Shown: one piece after another, positions 62,775 through 64,000 of the stretch
Layout of the letters: every line of letters begins with the position of its first letter
How positions within the stretch are numbered: the first letter of the stretch is position 1
Assembly (NCBI GenBank): GCA_963763365.1
Contig: CAVXOE010000009.1
Coordinates: 620,001-684,000 of the forward strand
Direction: 5' to 3'
Length of the DNA stretch: 64,000 bases
Origin: VAZQ01 sp963763365
Lineage (GTDB): Bacteria > Pseudomonadota > Alphaproteobacteria > Rhizobiales > Xanthobacteraceae
Notes under the pieces: model-generated
What the model saw: the letters and a program-made list of their open reading frames with translations, nothing else
Database searches by the model: none
What the model was told of the DNA's origin: nothing
Position numbers and translations under genes: made by a program

Positions 62775-64000
62775 ATGGGCGAGGAACGCGAGGTTCCGGA
62801 GCACCGTCACGACATTCCTCCGGCTCCCTCGCGCCGAAGTCAGCGCGGCCTCGATTGGTTTGTCTTTTTCCTCGCAGATGTGCAGACCGGTTTTGTCCCC
62901 TTCATTGCGGTCTTTCTGACGACTCAGCACTGGACGCAGTCCGAGATCGGTTTTGCCCTGACGGTCGGCGGGCTCGTCGCGCTGGTCGGTCAGATACCGG
63001 GCGGCGCTCTGGTCGATGCTGTCCGGTCGGAGCGGCTGCTCGCGGGACTGGCGGTCGTCGCGGTCGGCGTTAGTTCACTCGCGCTGGTCATCTATCCCAC
63101 GTCCGAAATTGTCCTCGGCGCAGCGATCCTGCAGGCCGGAGCAAACTGTCTGATGGCTCCCGCGATAGCGGCGATCAGTCTTGGTCTCGTCGGCCACGCG
63201 GCGGTCAGCGTGCGGCTTGGGCGCAATGCACGATTTACCGCCATTGGATCGATCGTCGCTGCTGCCGCGATGGGGTTGTGGGGGCAATGGTTCTCGAATC
63301 ATACGGTGTTTCTCGTCACTGCTGCCCTGTGCGTTCCGGCTCTGGTCGCAATCTGCTTCATTCGAGGTGAGGAGATTGACGTCGAACGCGCGCACGGCGG
63401 CAAGGCGGCGAGGCATCCGGGCGAACCGCTGGCAGTCATTCGCAGCTTCGCCCACAACCGACCGCTCGTGACCTTTGCGGTCTGCGCTCTGCTCTTTCAC
63501 CTGGCGAATGCCGCGATGATGCCGCAACTCGCGAGCGCGATTACGGTTCGGTCGGGGGAATGGGCAACGGTGCTGGTCGGCGCGTGTGTCATCGTCCCGC
63601 AACTGGTCGTCGCGACGCTTTCGCCCTGGATCGGCTACCGGGCCCAAGCAGTGGGACGTCGGCGACTGATCCTGGCGAGTTTTGCGGCATTGGCTGTTCG
63701 CGGTGCGCTCTTTGCGATCGTCGACAACCCATTCTTGCTGGTCGCCCTGCAAATCCTCGACGGGCTCGCGGGAGCTATTCTCAGCGTCATTGTCCCACTG
63801 GTGATTGCCGACGTCACGCGCGGAACCGGGCACTTCAATCTGGCGGTGGGCACGGTCGGCGCCGGCACGGGAATTGGCGCCGCGCTCAGCATGACGCTCG
63901 GCGGTCAGATCAGCACCGCCTTCGGCAGCAGCGCCGCGTTCCTTGTGCTGGCCGGGCTCGCCGCGCTGGGATTTACGCTGGCGCTGATGCTGATGCCGGA
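62775..64000 (+). CDS. MFS transporter, 3' end outside the window
   Basis: Open from the ATG at 62775 to the window edge (408 codons, no stop). It starts MGEEREVPEHRHDIPPAPS, then RGLDWFVFFLADVQTGFVPFIAVFLTTQHWTQSEIGFALTVGGLVALVGQIPGGALVDAVRSERLLAG, the first two helices and the A-like loop of a major facilitator. More helices follow, such as LVTFAVCALLFHLANAAMMPQLASAI and ILDGLAGAILSVIVPLVIADVTRGTGHFNLAVG. About 11-12 helices can be counted. It begins 10 bp after the LpoA-like gene, with no strong ribosome-binding site, so it may be cotranscribed. Substrate unknown. Confidence 0.85.
   Translation, partial: MGEEREVPEHRHDIPPAPSRRSQRGLDWFVFFLADVQTGFVPFIAVFLTTQHWTQSEIGFALTVGGLVALVGQIPGGALVDAVRSERLLAGLAVVAVGVSSLALVIYPTSEIVLGAAILQAGANCLMAPAIAAISLGLVGHAAVSVRLGRNARFTAIGSIVAAAAMGLWGQWFSNHTVFLVTAALCVPALVAICFIRGEEIDVERAHGGKAARHPGEPLAVIRSFAHNRPLVTFAVCALLFHLANAAMMPQLASAITVRSGEWATVLVGACVIVPQLVVATLSPWIGYRAQAVGRRRLILASFAALAVRGALFAIVDNPFLLVALQILDGLAGAILSVIVPLVIADVTRGTGHFNLAVGTVGAGTGIGAALSMTLGGQISTAFGSSAAFLVLAGLAALGFTLALMLMP

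Overview
The window comes from a GC-rich alphaproteobacterium. It is most likely a member of the Hyphomicrobiales near Bradyrhizobiaceae/Xanthobacteraceae. The pointers are the amgK-murU-addB-addA-trxA block, the folC-accD-trpA-trpB-trpF block, the rsmI-yraN-gshB block, an accD with a degenerate zinc finger, a BA14K-type secreted protein, Bug/TctC and ABC-type binding proteins, and palindromic GC-rich intergenic repeats of the Bradyrhizobium/Rhodopseudomonas kind. No rRNA, tRNA, CRISPR array, transposase or prophage gene was recognised. The only DNA-binding regulator seen is a HigA-type antitoxin.

Layout. 0-8.7 kb (+): MurNAc recycling kinase (5' end outside the window), MurU, the AddBA recombination nuclease-helicase and thioredoxin. 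8.8-14.2 kb (-): trpF, trpB, a small membrane protein, trpA, accD and folC. 14.5-21.1 kb: a hydroxycinnamoyl-CoA hydratase-lyase-like gene with a TctC-type binding protein and a lone ABC-2 permease, then a lytic transglycosylase with SPOR domain, two hydrolases and a cupin. 21.3-25.7 kb: a polytopic glycosyltransferase-like protein, a NUDIX hydrolase, a GT2 glycosyltransferase and a methyltransferase, possibly a glycan or lipid-glycan cluster. 25.7-34.1 kb: an acyl-CoA synthetase (ADP-forming), a coupled patatin/hydrolase pair, small secreted proteins, a binding protein and an MddA-like methyltransferase.

34.2-42.6 kb (-) is the most distinctive block. It runs from a CoxG-like protein through the three subunits of a molybdenum hydroxylase (xanthine dehydrogenase family) and a fumarate-reductase-like flavoprotein to a one-domain [2Fe-2S] partner and a UbiD-family decarboxylase. 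The order suggests hydroxylation, reduction or dehydrogenation, and decarboxylation of an unidentified (hetero)aromatic acid.

43.2-58.6 kb (mixed strands) holds a fused LplT-PlsC-AMP-ligase (Aas-type) protein, a translationally coupled metallopeptidase/ATP-grasp pair, a Cache protein, MepA, c-type cytochromes, an AhpD/CMD protein, TerB, an SDR, a glutamine amidotransferase, an MFS exporter, a TsdA-like dihaem cytochrome, HigBA, GshB and a chemotaxis receptor. 59.9-64 kb: yraN and rsmI (-), then an LpoA-like lipoprotein and a truncated MFS transporter (+).

An important caveat is that many genes between 22.4 and 58.5 kb, and above all between 43.3 and 58.5 kb, carry single-base frameshifts while their protein sequence stays conserved on both sides. 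Often the same context (an extra C between G and a purine, on one strand or the other) is involved. I treat these as probable sequence/assembly errors in working genes. They are annotated as single CDS spans with the breakpoints given, and the ends of the worst-affected genes are approximate.
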